A program made the position numbers and the translations under genes. This document shows positions 9,025 through 18,708 of a stretch of 64,000 nucleotides of DNA, in pieces. This stretch comes from Acinetobacter calcoaceticus (GTDB taxonomy: Bacteria > Pseudomonadota > Gammaproteobacteria > Pseudomonadales > Moraxellaceae), in the NCBI RefSeq assembly GCF_004345325.1, contig NZ_SLVJ01000001.1, forward strand, positions 372,001 through 436,000. Direction: 5' to 3'. Below the pieces are notes generated by a model that did not search any database, was not told where the DNA came from, and saw only the letters and a program-made list of their open reading frames with translations. The number at the start of each line of letters is the position of its first letter. The stretch's first letter is position 1.

Positions 9025-10214
9025 ATTTTAAATTGCAAGAATTTTACATCATTTTCAAATACTAAATTTAACTGACGTAACAAATCATCCTGTCCCGTCA
9101 AGGTGGATTTAATACGCAAGTAGTTCATCAAAATATTATCTGGATAGCGTGTTAATAACTGCTCAGCCTCAAGAAATCTTTGAGTAGCACTATAAATATG
9201 CCACTGCGCAAAGCTTAAAACGGGCATGCTCGGATATCGACCCTCTAGTTGTCTTATATAGTTCTCAATTGAAATATAATCAGTATGTTCCTTCAATAAT
9301 TGCTGTTGAAACCACAAATAAAATACATCTTGATCAAAACGAAGTTCCAGTAAATGTAATGCTAGTTCTTCCTGAGATGAACTCATTTGTTCTAATCGAG
9401 TTAATACCTTTAACCAAAGTACCTGTGTTTCAAATGGCATTTTCTGAATTATTGCTAGGTTTTCTAAATATTTTTGTTTTAAACGCGTTAAATCATCAGA
9501 TTGGGCTTGCTCAAACTGACTTAACAATTGAACCAGCCAAGCTTGCATTGCTGTTTTTTCCAAACTTGGGCTGGTTGTCGCATGTAAAAAAAGCCATGGT
9601 GCTAATAATGCAAACTCAGCCCACAACTCAAAAATACGGTGCTGATACGTCAGATTTACCTGAATTAACCAAGGTGACATTTGATGACCATTTAGAAATT
9701 CTAAATGTGTCAGTGCTTGCATTACATCTTTTTGAGCTAAATAAATTTCGATTCTTTGAATTTCGGCCAATTCAAATGTTGCCGCTGGGCTAGCATCCAA
9801 TATAACCAAAGCTTGTGCATACTTTTTTTGTTTAAATAGCAGTCGAGCCTGCACAATTTGTTTTAACAATCCAGATTGGTTAAACACTTGTTGAATAAAT
9901 GTTTGCTGTTCCTCAGCTTCCTGCAAGATCCATACTACTCCCAATTGCTCATATGGATGTAATGCATCAAAACTCAGCACATGTTGTAACTTTCGCTGTT
10001 GACGTGAAAGATAAAACCGAAAAGCAATCCATGACAAATGAAGCATAAAGCTCATCGTCAGCGCAGTAAAAACCAAAACCCAGATATTGCTTTGAACTTG
10101 TACCCCGTACCAAAGCACATAGACATACCCAACACCAGCGTTATAACTGAGCACACTGAGCACTGCCACCATAATTAACGCAATAAAAATATACATCAAT
10201 AAGATTTTTTTCAT
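9021..10214 (-). CDS. hemY: HemY-like membrane protein of the hem operon
   Basis: HemY N-terminal-family protein encoded beside porphyrin genes in many gammaproteobacteria. It is not the protoporphyrinogen oxidase that shares the name, and its function is undefined. The 397-aa protein has two N-terminal transmembrane helices (about 1-25 and 40-62) and a long helical, TPR-like remainder (for example AQALVILDASPAATFELAEIQ). I chose the ATG at 10214, 4 nt after the hemX stop and with GGGA upstream, over a start 17 codons earlier inside hemX. Order hemC-D-X-Y is as in Pseudomonas. Confidence 0.85.
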   Translation of the reverse strand: MKKILLMYIFIALIMVAVLSVLSYNAGVGYVYVLWYGVQVQSNIWVLVFTALTMSFMLHLSWIAFRFYLSRQQRKLQHVLSFDALHPYEQLGVVWILQEAEEQQTFIQQVFNQSGLLKQIVQARLLFKQKKYAQALVILDASPAATFELAEIQRIEIYLAQKDVMQALTHLEFLNGHQMSPWLIQVNLTYQHRIFELWAEFALLAPWLFLHATTSPSLEKTAMQAWLVQLLSQFEQAQSDDLTRLKQKYLENLAIIQKMPFETQVLWLKVLTRLEQMSSSQEELALHLLELRFDQDVFYLWFQQQLLKEHTDYISIENYIRQLEGRYPSMPVLSFAQWHIYSATQRFLEAEQLLTRYPDNILMNYLRIKSTLTGQDDLLRQLNLVFENDVKFLQFKI

Positions 10215-10218
10215 GCGC

Positions 10219-11040
10219 TTATCCCAAAATCTCACGAGCTTTGAGTTTGGGTACTGGCAGTACATGGATTTGTTCTATTTTCACAACCTGCTGTTTCATG
10301 TGTTGGCTAAATGCATCAGGTAAAGTATCGAGTTGTTGTATGATTCCTTGCAGCATATTTTGATAACTTTGATATTCACTAATGAACAAAGCTTGTTGAG
10401 CTAATAGGACTCTTAATTGGATCTCTTTGAGTATCATCATACGACTATTTAAATTCACTGTCGTCTCACCAACCACGTCGACTTTTAACCATTTCTGCCA
10501 AAAATATCCATTTTCAACAGGTGCTGTACTGAGTTTCTGGCTGTTAAAATCCTGCTTAATTTGCTGATCTAATTGTTGTAGCATTTGCGCCAATCGTGTC
10601 TGTTGTGCTTGATGAGCAACAACATATTGCTGAATACTTTGCTGATCCTGCAAAATCGCCTGATGTAAGCTTTGTTTCAAACTCTCAGCTATTTCATAAT
10701 CATCCATGCTCTGATCTAATGCATTCAATTTTTCAAGTGCATAAACAAATTGCTGTTGCTGCAAAGCAAATTGTATTAGCTCTAATTGCTGCTGTATGAC
10801 CAAGGTGGGGGAGAGTTTCGTGCTATGCAGTTGATCTTTTTCATTCGGTGACACACTTAGCGTTGCTTCTTTTCTTTGCAATGCAACTAACTGATCATTC
10901 AAACTCGCATTTTGCTGCTCACTTTGCTGCAAACTGTGTTGCTGTGTCGTCATCTGCCGAGAAAGTGTATAAAAATCAAAACTGAGTTTAAGCAGCCAGA
11001 GCAGCGAAACTAAAATGAGTATTGAGATAAACTTCTTCAT
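10219..11040 (-). CDS. hemX: HemX-like uroporphyrinogen-III C-methyltransferase family protein
   Basis: A 273-aa protein with one N-terminal transmembrane helix (FISILILVSLLWLLKLSF) and a Gln-rich coiled coil through most of the rest (for example SLQQSEQQNASLNDQL). HemX proteins are often annotated as methyltransferases because of fusions in other bacteria, but no SAM-binding motif is visible here, so a scaffold role is as likely. Its start overlaps the hemD stop (ATGA) and its stop lies 4 nt before hemY, so it sits inside the hem operon. The 273-aa length is shorter than the enterobacterial HemX. Confidence 0.82.
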   Translation of the reverse strand: MKKFISILILVSLLWLLKLSFDFYTLSRQMTTQQHSLQQSEQQNASLNDQLVALQRKEATLSVSPNEKDQLHSTKLSPTLVIQQQLELIQFALQQQQFVYALEKLNALDQSMDDYEIAESLKQSLHQAILQDQQSIQQYVVAHQAQQTRLAQMLQQLDQQIKQDFNSQKLSTAPVENGYFWQKWLKVDVVGETTVNLNSRMMILKEIQLRVLLAQQALFISEYQSYQNMLQGIIQQLDTLPDAFSQHMKQQVVKIEQIHVLPVPKLKAREILG

Positions 11041-11819
11041 AGTGACCTTTGCAACCGCTGTATAGTTTGCAACACTGTATTCACACCTAAATTTTCCAAT
11101 AAACTAACATTCAACTGAAGATCATTACTTTTTTGATCAGCTCGCAATATTTGGTATAGACGTTCGCCGAGAACCAGATAATGACCCTGTTCTAAAAATG
11201 ACTTCTGCTGTTTACACAAAATCAGCCAATGTTTCCAACTGGCTTCACTACTGACACACATCCAAAAATGTGGATACTTCGCCTTCGCAATACGCAGTAA
11301 GTCAATAAATTGATCAAAGGACGCTTCAGGACAATAGCGCTGATACAACACAAAATTCAGCACCTTTATTTGTTGGGCCAAACATTGTTGCATCATAAAT
11401 TGACGCCCACCTTCACCACGCCAAAATGCGACTTTTTCTAAATCATCACGTTGACTAAAGATCGGTAAATGCAACATCCCCTCTGAGGTTTCTACCTCAG
11501 GTATTAAGGCCTGTATACCATGGTCAGCCAAAGCCGCAGCAGTGGTTTTACCCACTGCGACCCACTGCACATGAGCCAATTGGGACAACTGTATAGCGCT
11601 TTGAGTTAAATACTTTAAACCAATCTCGACCGCTGTTGGGCTAACAACAACAATCACTTGGACATCGAAAAGCTGCTGGAACTGTAGTTGCAATTGCTCA
11701 CTCAATTCCATAGGTCTCAGTGCCAACAATGGGAGATCCACCACCTCAAAACCTGCAAGGCTAAGGTGTTGGGTCAATGCCGAAGCTCTCTCCGTCGGTC
11801 GAGTATTTATAAATAGCAT
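11037..11819 (-). CDS. hemD: Uroporphyrinogen-III synthase
   Basis: Cyclises hydroxymethylbilane, with ring-D inversion, to uroporphyrinogen III, the last shared step of haem and sirohaem synthesis. The 260-aa length is normal. The protein has the HemD N-terminal pattern NTRPTERASALTQHL, VVVSPTAVEIG and WVAVGKTTAAAL. HemD is poorly conserved overall, so position immediately after hemC (5 nt) is strong support. The ATGA overlap with hemX shows translational coupling. Confidence 0.93.
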   Translation of the reverse strand: MLFINTRPTERASALTQHLSLAGFEVVDLPLLALRPMELSEQLQLQFQQLFDVQVIVVVSPTAVEIGLKYLTQSAIQLSQLAHVQWVAVGKTTAAALADHGIQALIPEVETSEGMLHLPIFSQRDDLEKVAFWRGEGGRQFMMQQCLAQQIKVLNFVLYQRYCPEASFDQFIDLLRIAKAKYPHFWMCVSSEASWKHWLILCKQQKSFLEQGHYLVLGERLYQILRADQKSNDLQLNVSLLENLGVNTVLQTIQRLQRSL

Positions 11820-11824
11820 AGATA

Positions 11825-12745
11825 TTAGTAAATCGCCTGCAAGATCTCAGCAGCGCCTTGCTTTAACAAATCTTCTGCCAAAGCAACACCCAGTGTTTCA
11901 GCTTGATCACGATGCCCTGTCACTCGACTCTTCAATAGCACAGTACCATCGACACTACCGACTCGACCTTCTATATGTAATTGATCACCAGATAAAGTCG
12001 CATAACCTGCGATTGGCACTTGGCAACCACCTTCTAAGTAACGATTAAAAGCTCGCTCTGCACGAACACAAGCGAAAGATGCTTCATGCATTAAAGGTAA
12101 GATCAAATCTAAAGTGGCTTGATCTTGCTCGCGGCACTCTAAACCTAAGGCACCCTGCCCTACAGCAGGTAAACTAATTTCTGCAGATAGGCCATGACGT
12201 ATACGCTCTGTCAGTCCTAGACGCTTTAAACCTGCACTCGCCAAAATAATCGCATCATAATGACCTGCATCTAATTTGGACAAGCGTGTTCCAACATTCC
12301 CTCTTAAATCAATCACATCTAAGTCAGGGCGTTGTTTTAAAATTTGGCTCTTGCGACGTAAACTTGATGTGCCTAGCTTGGCACCTAGGGGTAAATCTGC
12401 AAAATGCGTATACTGATTTGATACGAAAGCATCGAAAGGATCTTCACGCTCACAAATCACAGCGAGGCTGAGCCCTTCTGGTAATTGCATCGGCACATCT
12501 TTCATCGAATGTACCGCCATATCGGCACGACCATCGAGTAGTGCTGCTTCTAGTTCTTTGACAAACAGCCCTTTACCACCAATTTTTGCCAATGGCGTAT
12601 CCAGAATTTTATCGCCTTGAGTGACAAAGGTAACTAACTCAACTTTCAATTCTGGATGAAGTTCAATGAGTCGGCTACGAATATGCTCAGCCTGCCAAAG
12701 TGCTAATGGACTTTGACGCGTTGCGATTTTTAAAGTTTTCATCAT
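11825..12745 (-). CDS. hemC: Porphobilinogen deaminase (hydroxymethylbilane synthase)
   Basis: Condenses four porphobilinogen molecules into hydroxymethylbilane. The 306-aa protein shows the N-terminal [14 protein letters not shown], the active-site block [10 protein letters not shown] and [11 protein letters not shown], and EGGCQVPI, whose Cys carries the dipyrromethane cofactor. There are two adjacent ATG codons at the start (12745 and 12742) and no strong ribosome site. First gene of hemC-D-X-Y. Upstream, a hairpin with a T run (12793-12828) separates it from algR. Confidence 0.97.
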   Translation of the reverse strand: MMKTLKIATRQSPLALWQAEHIRSRLIELHPELKVELVTFVTQGDKILDTPLAKIGGKGLFVKELEAALLDGRADMAVHSMKDVPMQLPEGLSLAVICEREDPFDAFVSNQYTHFADLPLGAKLGTSSLRRKSQILKQRPDLDVIDLRGNVGTRLSKLDAGHYDAIILASAGLKRLGLTERIRHGLSAEISLPAVGQGALGLECREQDQATLDLILPLMHEASFACVRAERAFNRYLEGGCQVPIAGYATLSGDQLHIEGRVGSVDGTVLLKSRVTGHRDQAETLGVALAEDLLKQGAAEILQAIY

Positions 12746-13208
12746 TACAACATAGTCAAATTTTAAACTCTCTAAACTTAACCTGATCAGTTAAAAAAGC
12801 AAGTGAATTATCTTATTCCTCATTGCTTGGGAATAAAAATGAATTAAAGACTGATCATTAAGATGAGATCTGTGTAATGTAAGTGCTTTATCAAAGTTCG
12901 ATATGGCGCTTTAAACAGATTTAACAAGCATCTCAATCACAGTATTTTACAATAAAATTAAAATTTAAAATTCGCAAAAGTACGTAATTTCACCTGATTG
13001 AATTACTTCAAATTACGCCTATATTTGGGCTGTAAATGAGCGGTCATGTTAAGATTAATTTTAGATTTAACACCTAACTTTATCCGCTATTTTTTTAGAA
13101 TTTTTAAAAAATATATTAAAAATGATTAGCCAAGACATCAAGGCAGAAGTCACTTCTATAGGGGTCATATACGCACTCTCGCGTAGTTTATTCATCATGT
13201 ACATTGGG
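12746..13208. other. Gap between hemC and algR
   Basis: 463 bases of AT-rich DNA with no credible ORF. It holds the hairpin at 12793-12828 and presumably the hemC promoter, for which I see no convincing -35/-10 pair. Confidence 0.6.
12793..12828 (-). terminator. Imperfect hairpin with T run upstream of hemC
   Basis: On the minus strand AAGCAA ... TTGCTT with additional interrupted pairing is followed by TTTTTT. It would end algR transcripts or attenuate entry into hemC. The inner stem has mismatches. Confidence 0.4.
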
Positions 13209-13946
13209 TTATAGGTGATGAATTCTTTCTCTTAAAATAGGCAAGTGACGTCGACTCACTGCAAGTCTTTCTTCAATTTCTCGACATCGCACTTGATATT
13301 GCCCAGAAGTAACGAGTTCCAAACCATCCAAATAATCTAGAGAGATTAGAGCGTTACGATGTATACGAATAAATTTATCAGCAAATTCTTGTTCTAGCTC
13401 CTTTAAAGTTTCATCAATGAGAACACTGCCGTTCTTATGACGGACAGCGACATACTTTTGATCGGCAAGAAAATAATAAATATTTTCCGTGGGAATCAAC
13501 TCTACACCGCGGTAGGTTTTGGCAACAATCTGTTGCCGCTGTATTGTTTTATCCATAGTTTGTTTTTTTTCTAAATTAGACATCTGAGCTTGAGTCAAAT
13601 TGGTTAAATTATTGAATACACGCTGTAATTCTGATTGAGCAATGGGCTTAAGCAAATACCCATTTGCCTGCGATTGGATCGCATCTAAAGCATGTTGCTC
13701 GTGAGCGGTACAAAACACCACTGCTGGCATGGGATGACGTTGACTTAACAACTTCATACAAGACAAACCATCCATTACAGGCATTTGAATATCAAGTAAA
13801 ACAACGTCTGGTTCAAATTGCTGAACCAATTCAAGCACCTGTTGACCATTTTGCGCGGTGGCGACCACATTGTGTCCCAATTGCGATACGAGTCGAGATA
13901 AACGCGCTACTGCGAGTGGCTCATCATCACTAATCAGGATATCCAT
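13209..13946 (-). CDS. algR: LytTR response regulator AlgR
   Basis: Two-component response regulator of the AlgR/LytR type. The 245-aa protein has a receiver domain (1-120) with acidic pair DD near residue 7, phospho-acceptor Asp in VVLLDIQMPVMDG near 54 and Lys in YLLKP. A LytTR DNA-binding domain follows (about 140-240; IHRNALISLDYL). The ATG follows GGAGG at 4 nt. Its sensor gene algZ lies upstream on the same strand, 240 bases away. The order argH/algZ-algR-hemC is the same as in Pseudomonas, where AlgR controls alginate and type IV pili. Targets in this species are unknown. Confidence 0.93.
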   Translation of the reverse strand: MDILISDDEPLAVARLSRLVSQLGHNVVATAQNGQQVLELVQQFEPDVVLLDIQMPVMDGLSCMKLLSQRHPMPAVVFCTAHEQHALDAIQSQANGYLLKPIAQSELQRVFNNLTNLTQAQMSNLEKKQTMDKTIQRQQIVAKTYRGVELIPTENIYYFLADQKYVAVRHKNGSVLIDETLKELEQEFADKFIRIHRNALISLDYLDGLELVTSGQYQVRCREIEERLAVSRRHLPILRERIHHL

Positions 13947-14186
13947 TTTTCCTCCCTGCCAAAGTTACAATAATTTTTTTAATAAACGAACTGGCTAAAT
14001 CAAAAGCATATTGCTGTTTTTAGGTAAATGAAAAACCAATATAAATTTACTTGAAACTCAATATGCGGTGACTAAATAATATTTTCACAGTACATCTAAA
14101 TGAAATAATCAAAAATCCAATTTAATAATCCAAGCCCCGACATCATGGCTAAATGATGCGGACTCAATAGTTCAGACTTAAACTGC

Positions 14187-15329
14187 TCATGCAGTAATCG
14201 GATATTGAATTAAGGTTATAAACATTCCGTTGTTCACATAATGCCGAAGCTTTGCATCCGTCCCCAAACAAGCAATTAGACGTTGCTTTATATTTGACAT
14301 TGCAAAACCAAGGCTCTCTCGAATTTTTATTCTATCGTGTAAAACGGGATTGGTAATGACTATTGTGACTTGATTGCTAAATAATTCGACCAATATACTT
14401 ACTTTTGCTTCAGAGTCGTGTTGCTCGACACCATGTAATATACTGTTTTCAAGTAACGGTTGTAACGTCAAGAGAGGGATCTTAACCCGAGTTAAATCAG
14501 AGTCATATTGGACATTCCACTCAACTTGTAGTCTAGACCCCAATCTAATTTGCTGAATTTCCAAATAATATTGACATAATTCAATTTCATAGGCCAAGCT
14601 GACCATTTTCGTCTGTTCAAGGCTTGCTCTAAATAATTTCGTCAGATTTACCAGCACTTGTTCAGCTTTTTCAGCATCTTGACTAATGAGACACACCACT
14701 GTATTTAAACTATTAAATAAAAAATGCGGGTGTATTCTCGCTTGCATCGATTGAATATGCGCCTGTAGTGCTGAAGTTTGGTGTCTTAGATTTTTTTTAC
14801 GAATATAAACATAGCGTGAACATATTACACCCAATAGCATCCCATAACTTAAATCTAAACTTAGATTATGCAACAGTTGTAATTGAGTTATCGCTCGTAC
14901 TGAAAAATGCGTAGCCCAGTAATTTATGATATTCAGCATACTTGTCGTAGTGATAATACTGATTAACAAAATAAGTAGAAAGATTAGTCCCCATACCACA
15001 GCACTGTGTTTCTCAAATATTTCATGTGCACTGTTCATAACGCAGACAGGCACGAGCATTATCCAATTCAAGTACAACATATATTTAAAAAACTGCCCCA
15101 CATTAATATTAGACCACGAGCCGGCCTCAGCCAAACTGAGTAGCAATACAATAATCGTACTGGCGACAATGACTTCAATAAGATACTGCCAATTTGGTGT
15201 TTTTCTTAAAATTTCAGACTGTATTTGCTGCTGTTCTAAATTTAAACTCGAATCATTGCGTTGTGCTTCAGCAATCGGCGTTGAATTTGTTATACTCTTT
15301 TTTATTTTTCCGAGCCGACATGACCACAT
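14187..15329 (-). CDS. algZ: Sensor histidine kinase AlgZ/FimS (LytS type)
   Basis: Membrane sensor kinase partner of AlgR. The 380-aa protein has four or more hydrophobic segments (about 50-190) and a short loop. The His-kinase box is [11 protein letters not shown], with the phospho-acceptor His. The ATPase N-box is [10 protein letters not shown]. The canonical G1 and G2 boxes are weak, as in other LytS/AlgZ kinases. The ATG at 15329 has AGAGGA at 8 nt and overlaps the divergent argH start by 10 bases, so each gene's promoter lies inside the other's coding region. Confidence 0.9.
   Translation of the reverse strand: MWSCRLGKIKKSITNSTPIAEAQRNDSSLNLEQQQIQSEILRKTPNWQYLIEVIVASTIIVLLLSLAEAGSWSNINVGQFFKYMLYLNWIMLVPVCVMNSAHEIFEKHSAVVWGLIFLLILLISIITTTSMLNIINYWATHFSVRAITQLQLLHNLSLDLSYGMLLGVICSRYVYIRKKNLRHQTSALQAHIQSMQARIHPHFLFNSLNTVVCLISQDAEKAEQVLVNLTKLFRASLEQTKMVSLAYEIELCQYYLEIQQIRLGSRLQVEWNVQYDSDLTRVKIPLLTLQPLLENSILHGVEQHDSEAKVSILVELFSNQVTIVITNPVLHDRIKIRESLGFAMSNIKQRLIACLGTDAKLRHYVNNGMFITLIQYPITA
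15288..15296 (+). promoter_or_regulatory. Extended -10 promoter of argH
   Basis: TGTTATACT (TGn plus TATACT) lies 23 bases before the argH ATG, with no good -35. This places argH's promoter inside the first codons of algZ on the other strand. Confidence 0.55.
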
Positions 15330-16753
15330 TCCCTGATTCCTCTCATCCGTCTGCCCAAAATCAAACCTCTGGTATGTGGGGCGGTCGCTTTACCGAAGCT
15401 ACTGATGCATTTGTCGCTGAATTTACCGCATCTGTTCAGTTTGACCAACGATTTTATCGACAAGATATTGCTGGATCGATTGCACATGCGAGCATGTTGG
15501 CAAAAGTGGGCGTTTTAACGACACAAGAACGGGATGACATCATCCAAGGGCTGAACACAATTCAAGCTGAGATTGAAGCCGGCACTTTTGAGTGGCGAAT
15601 CGATCTAGAAGATGTGCACATGAATATTGAAGCTCGTTTAACTGACCGCATCGGAATCACTGGAAAAAAACTGCACACAGGCCGCAGTCGTAACGACCAA
15701 GTTGCAACCGATATCCGTCTTTATGTACGCGATGAAATCGATCAAATTCTAAATATTTTACAAAAACTACAAAAAGGTATCTTAGGTCTTGCGGTACAGC
15801 ATACTCATACCATTATGCCGGGCTTTACTCACCTACAAACAGCGCAACCAGTAACCTTCGGACATCATCTGATGGCATGGTTTGAAATGCTGCTACGTGA
15901 CACAGAACGCCTCATAGATTGCCGCAAGCGTGTTAATCGCATGCCTTTAGGATCTGCTGCACTTGCAGGGACTACTTATCCAATTGATCGTGCTTATACA
16001 GCCGAACTACTGGGCTTTGAGAGTGCAACAGAAAACTCTTTAGATGCAGTATCTGACCGCGATTTTGCGATCGAGTTTAATGCGGCAGCCGCGTTGATCA
16101 TGATGCACTTATCTCGTATGTCAGAAGAAATGATTTTGTGGACTTCTGCCCAATTTAAGTTCGTTAATATTCCAGATCGCTTCTGTACTGGCTCATCAAT
16201 TATGCCGCAGAAAAAGAATCCTGATGTACCAGAGCTTGTACGCGGTAAAACGGGGCGTGTTTATGGCGATTTAATGAGTTTGCTCACCCTCATGAAGGGT
16301 CAACCTTTGGCATACAACAAAGATAATCAAGAGGACAAAGAACCCCTATTTGATGCGATTGATACACTTCGTGGATCACTGATGGCTTTTGCAGACATGG
16401 TTCCTGCGTTGATCCCTAATATCGATATCATGCGTGAAGCTGCTCTACGTGGCTTCTCTACTGCAACAGATCTTGCTGACTATCTAGTGAAAAAGGGCAT
16501 CGCCTTCCGTGATGCACATGAGATTGTAGGTAAAGCTGTTGCACTTGGTGTACAAGATGCCAAAGACTTATCCGAGCTCAGCCTTGAACAACTACAGCAA
16601 TTTTCCGACTTAATTACTGCGGATGTATTTGATCAAGCCCTGACTTTAGAAGCCTCAGTCAATGCCCGCAATCACTTAGGTGGCACAGCACCGTCACAAG
16701 TGAAACAAGCCATTGAACGCGCACATCTGCGCCTTGAACAACTTTATAACTAA
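15320..16753 (+). CDS. argH: Argininosuccinate lyase
   Basis: Splits argininosuccinate to arginine and fumarate in the last step of arginine synthesis. The 477-aa protein starts [13 protein letters not shown] and contains [11 protein letters not shown], the [13 protein letters not shown] active-site loop, the TAQP block and the fumarase-family signature [12 protein letters not shown]. An upstream in-frame start at 15194 would add 42 residues lying antisense to algZ and is rejected. The ATG at 15374 is a weaker alternative. yggX follows 11 bases later, in one transcript. Confidence 0.97.
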   Translation: MTTFPDSSHPSAQNQTSGMWGGRFTEATDAFVAEFTASVQFDQRFYRQDIAGSIAHASMLAKVGVLTTQERDDIIQGLNTIQAEIEAGTFEWRIDLEDVHMNIEARLTDRIGITGKKLHTGRSRNDQVATDIRLYVRDEIDQILNILQKLQKGILGLAVQHTHTIMPGFTHLQTAQPVTFGHHLMAWFEMLLRDTERLIDCRKRVNRMPLGSAALAGTTYPIDRAYTAELLGFESATENSLDAVSDRDFAIEFNAAAALIMMHLSRMSEEMILWTSAQFKFVNIPDRFCTGSSIMPQKKNPDVPELVRGKTGRVYGDLMSLLTLMKGQPLAYNKDNQEDKEPLFDAIDTLRGSLMAFADMVPALIPNIDIMREAALRGFSTATDLADYLVKKGIAFRDAHEIVGKAVALGVQDAKDLSELSLEQLQQFSDLITADVFDQALTLEASVNARNHLGGTAPSQVKQAIERAHLRLEQLYN

Positions 16754-16764
16754 GGAAGGTCCAC

Positions 16765-17037
16765 ATGTCTCGCATGGTTTTTTGTCGAAAGTATCAAAAA
16801 GAAATGGATGGTTTAGATTTCGCCCCCTTCCCAGGCGTCAAGGGTGAGGAATTATTTAACAGCGTATCTAAGCAAGCTTGGCAAGAATGGTTAAAACATC
16901 AAACCACGTTAATCAATGAGAAACGTCTCAACGTTTTCGAAGCTGAAACCAAGAAATTCCTTGAAGAACAACGTGAAATGTTTTTCAATAATGATGCAGA
17001 TGTAGAGAGGGCTGAAGGCTGGACTCCAGAGTCTTAA
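16765..17037 (+). CDS. yggX: Fe(II)-trafficking / oxidative-damage protein YggX
   Basis: A 90-aa cytoplasmic protein that protects iron-sulphur clusters from oxidation. The full-length family pattern is present: [21 protein letters not shown] with the conserved Cys at residue 6, then [17 protein letters not shown] and the C-terminal acidic end with VERAEGWTP. The start has AAGGAAGG 5-6 nt upstream. It follows argH by 11 bases and precedes a hairpin terminator. Confidence 0.96.
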   Translation: MSRMVFCRKYQKEMDGLDFAPFPGVKGEELFNSVSKQAWQEWLKHQTTLINEKRLNVFEAETKKFLEEQREMFFNNDADVERAEGWTPES

Positions 17038-17058
17038 GCTCATTTCACCTGATTTTAG

Positions 17059-17093
17059 AGCCATATGCTGCTTCACTGAGCATATGGCTTTTG
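17059..17093 (+). terminator. Terminator of argH-yggX
   Basis: AGCCATATGC / GCATATGGCT perfect 10-bp stem with an 11-nt loop, followed by TTTT, 21 bases after the yggX stop. Confidence 0.75.
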
Positions 17094-17366
17094 AATTTCT
17101 ATTCTACGACTTAACAACACTATAGCTCAGATTTAGGGGATGAAGCTCAGCAGAGCTTGTCATTTACTTACATGAATAACATCTAAAATACATAGCACCA
17201 ACAATACTATTGCTGAAAATTACGCTACCAACAACTATATTAATTAAATCGCTTATATGTGCTTTATCACACAATCTTGAATGAATTCCAAACCATATTT
17301 AAGATGATATTTCTAGCTTCGTTATTTGCTTAAGCATAGTATAAGAGTCTACAGTTTCATTTTACT

Positions 17367-17400
17367 TCCTAGGTTTCCCCCAAAATCTAGGATTTTTTTT
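17367..17400 (+). terminator. Orphan terminator with C-rich loop (possible sRNA 3' end)
   Basis: TCCTAGGTTT / AAATCTAGGA pair over 10 bp (one G-U) around the loop CCCCCA, followed by eight T. No gene precedes it on the plus strand after the yggX terminator. C-rich loops on a terminator stem are typical of base-pairing sRNAs. Confidence 0.6.
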
Positions 17401-17440
17401 ATTCTAAAATTGAGTTATCAGGGTCTGTGAACAATTCATA

Positions 17441-17468
17441 AAAAAGACAGATTGTGATCTGCCTTTTT
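17441..17468 (-). terminator. Terminator of phoU
   Basis: On the minus strand AAAAAGGCAGAT / ATCTGTCTTTTT pair with one mismatch around a 4-nt loop, ending in a T run 61 bases after the phoU stop. Confidence 0.75.
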
Positions 17469-17528
17469 CTTCAGTGCTGATATTTTAAACTGATCAATAA
17501 CCTAGACCCTAAAAAACTCAACGACTAT

Positions 17529-18272
17529 CTATAAGTTACGCTGTTGTACTTTCTCTTCGATTTCCTCGACGCTGGTATGTCGCACATCTAGACCTTTTGC
17601 CATATAGATGACTTGCTCTGAAATATTTCGTGCATGGTCACCGATACGTTCCAAAGAACGCAACACCCACATCACATTGATCACTCGAGAAATATGGCGT
17701 GGATCTTCGATCATATAGGTCATGAGCGTACGAGTAGCAGATTGATATTCACGATCAATATCTGCATCAGCCAACAATACTTTCAATGCTTGCTCAGCAT
17801 CGACTCGCGCAAAAGCATCGAGAGCATCATGAATCATGACACGTACTTGATTCCCGATATGGCGTGTTTCCATATAACCACGAGGTGATTCACCTTCTTC
17901 ACATAAGGTTTGTGCAATACGACCAATTTTTGCCGCTTCATCACCGATTCGTTCTAAATCAGTATTGGCCTTACTCATTGCAATCACCATACGTAAATCA
18001 ATCGCAGCAGGGTGACGGCGAGCCAAAATCAAAGTGATCGCCTCATCAATATCTCGTTCGTATTGATTGACCACATTATCCTGAAACTGTACATCGATTG
18101 CTAAGTTGGCATTGGTGTCTAATAGAGCATGAATAGCATTCGCGACCTGCTGCTCAACCAAACCGCCCATGGACATAAATTTAGTATTTACACCAATAAG
18201 ATCTTCATTAAATTGAGAAGAGATGTGATGGCTTAAGATTGGATTATTTGGGTTCAAGGCGAAACGCTCCAC
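17529..18272 (-). CDS. phoU: Phosphate signalling regulator PhoU
   Basis: Negative regulator linking the PstSCAB phosphate transporter to the PhoR/PhoB system. The 247-aa protein is two PhoU three-helix bundles, with the metal-binding repeats DLERIGDEAAKIGR and SLERIGDHARNISE near 109 and 209. The start is GTG, overlapping an out-of-frame ATG. It stands alone, without pst genes. Upstream (18314-18348) a Pho-box-like repeat and a -10 with correct spacing suggest PhoB control. Confidence 0.96.
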   Translation of the reverse strand: MERFALNPNNPILSHHISSQFNEDLIGVNTKFMSMGGLVEQQVANAIHALLDTNANLAIDVQFQDNVVNQYERDIDEAITLILARRHPAAIDLRMVIAMSKANTDLERIGDEAAKIGRIAQTLCEEGESPRGYMETRHIGNQVRVMIHDALDAFARVDAEQALKVLLADADIDREYQSATRTLMTYMIEDPRHISRVINVMWVLRSLERIGDHARNISEQVIYMAKGLDVRHTSVEEIEEKVQQRNL

Positions 18273-18313
18273 ATGCAGCGAAATAAAATTAAAAAAAACT
18301 CAGGTCATTGAGT

Positions 18314-18348
18314 ATTAAAGCACAATGATTGTGTCTTCTTTATGACAT
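18314..18348 (-). promoter_or_regulatory. Candidate PhoB-dependent promoter of phoU
   Basis: On the minus strand ATGTCAT, four bases, then AAGACAC form two half-sites 11 bp apart. The first matches CTGTCAT at 6 of 7 positions, the second is weak. After 11 bases comes TTTAAT, a good -10. The spacing matches known PhoB promoters. Confidence 0.4.
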
Positions 18349-18556
18349 CGGTTCATTTTTTAGCACAACTCCAGCCTTGAGCTGTATATATATTGTATTA
18401 ATACGAGTACCTGAAGACTGCACTTAATGGAAAATCAGACTCTTTATTCATACGGATCATTTCATGCTGAATGCTTTATGCAAAATTCAATCAAAATCAG
18501 CAACCAACGTCATTATTGCACTGTAATTGAATTATTGATTTGAGAATTAAACTAGG

Positions 18557-18583
18557 TATTTAAAGCATGTTCTGCTTTAAATA
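18557..18583. repeat. Perfect 11-bp inverted repeat
   Basis: TATTTAAAGCA, loop TGTTC, TGCTTTAAATA. It lies about 125 bases before the lipoprotein start. It is followed by AT-rich DNA but no strong T run, so an operator or 5'-leader hairpin is as likely as a terminator. Confidence 0.6.
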
Positions 18584-18708
18584 TTAATTTTCTCCAGTTA
18601 ACGGTTAAATTAAACAACACTACAAATTATTTCATTAAAGCCTATTAAATTAGGCAACAATTACCTGCATAAACATTTCATTCATTTCTGCTGTAGTTTG
18701 ACCCATTC

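Larger units (their letters stand above)
17038..17528. other. Gap between yggX and phoU with an unassigned terminator
   Basis: 491 bases with no credible ORF. It holds the yggX terminator (17059-17093), the C-rich-loop terminator with no gene (17367-17400) and the phoU terminator (17441-17468). The 270 bases between the first two could encode a small RNA. Confidence 0.5.
18273..18708. other. Gap between phoU and lipoprotein gene
   Basis: 436 bases without a credible ORF. It holds the phoU promoter candidate, a CACAAT-G-ATTGTG inverted repeat at 18321-18333 and a perfect 11-bp inverted repeat with a 5-nt loop at 18557-18583. Confidence 0.5.
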
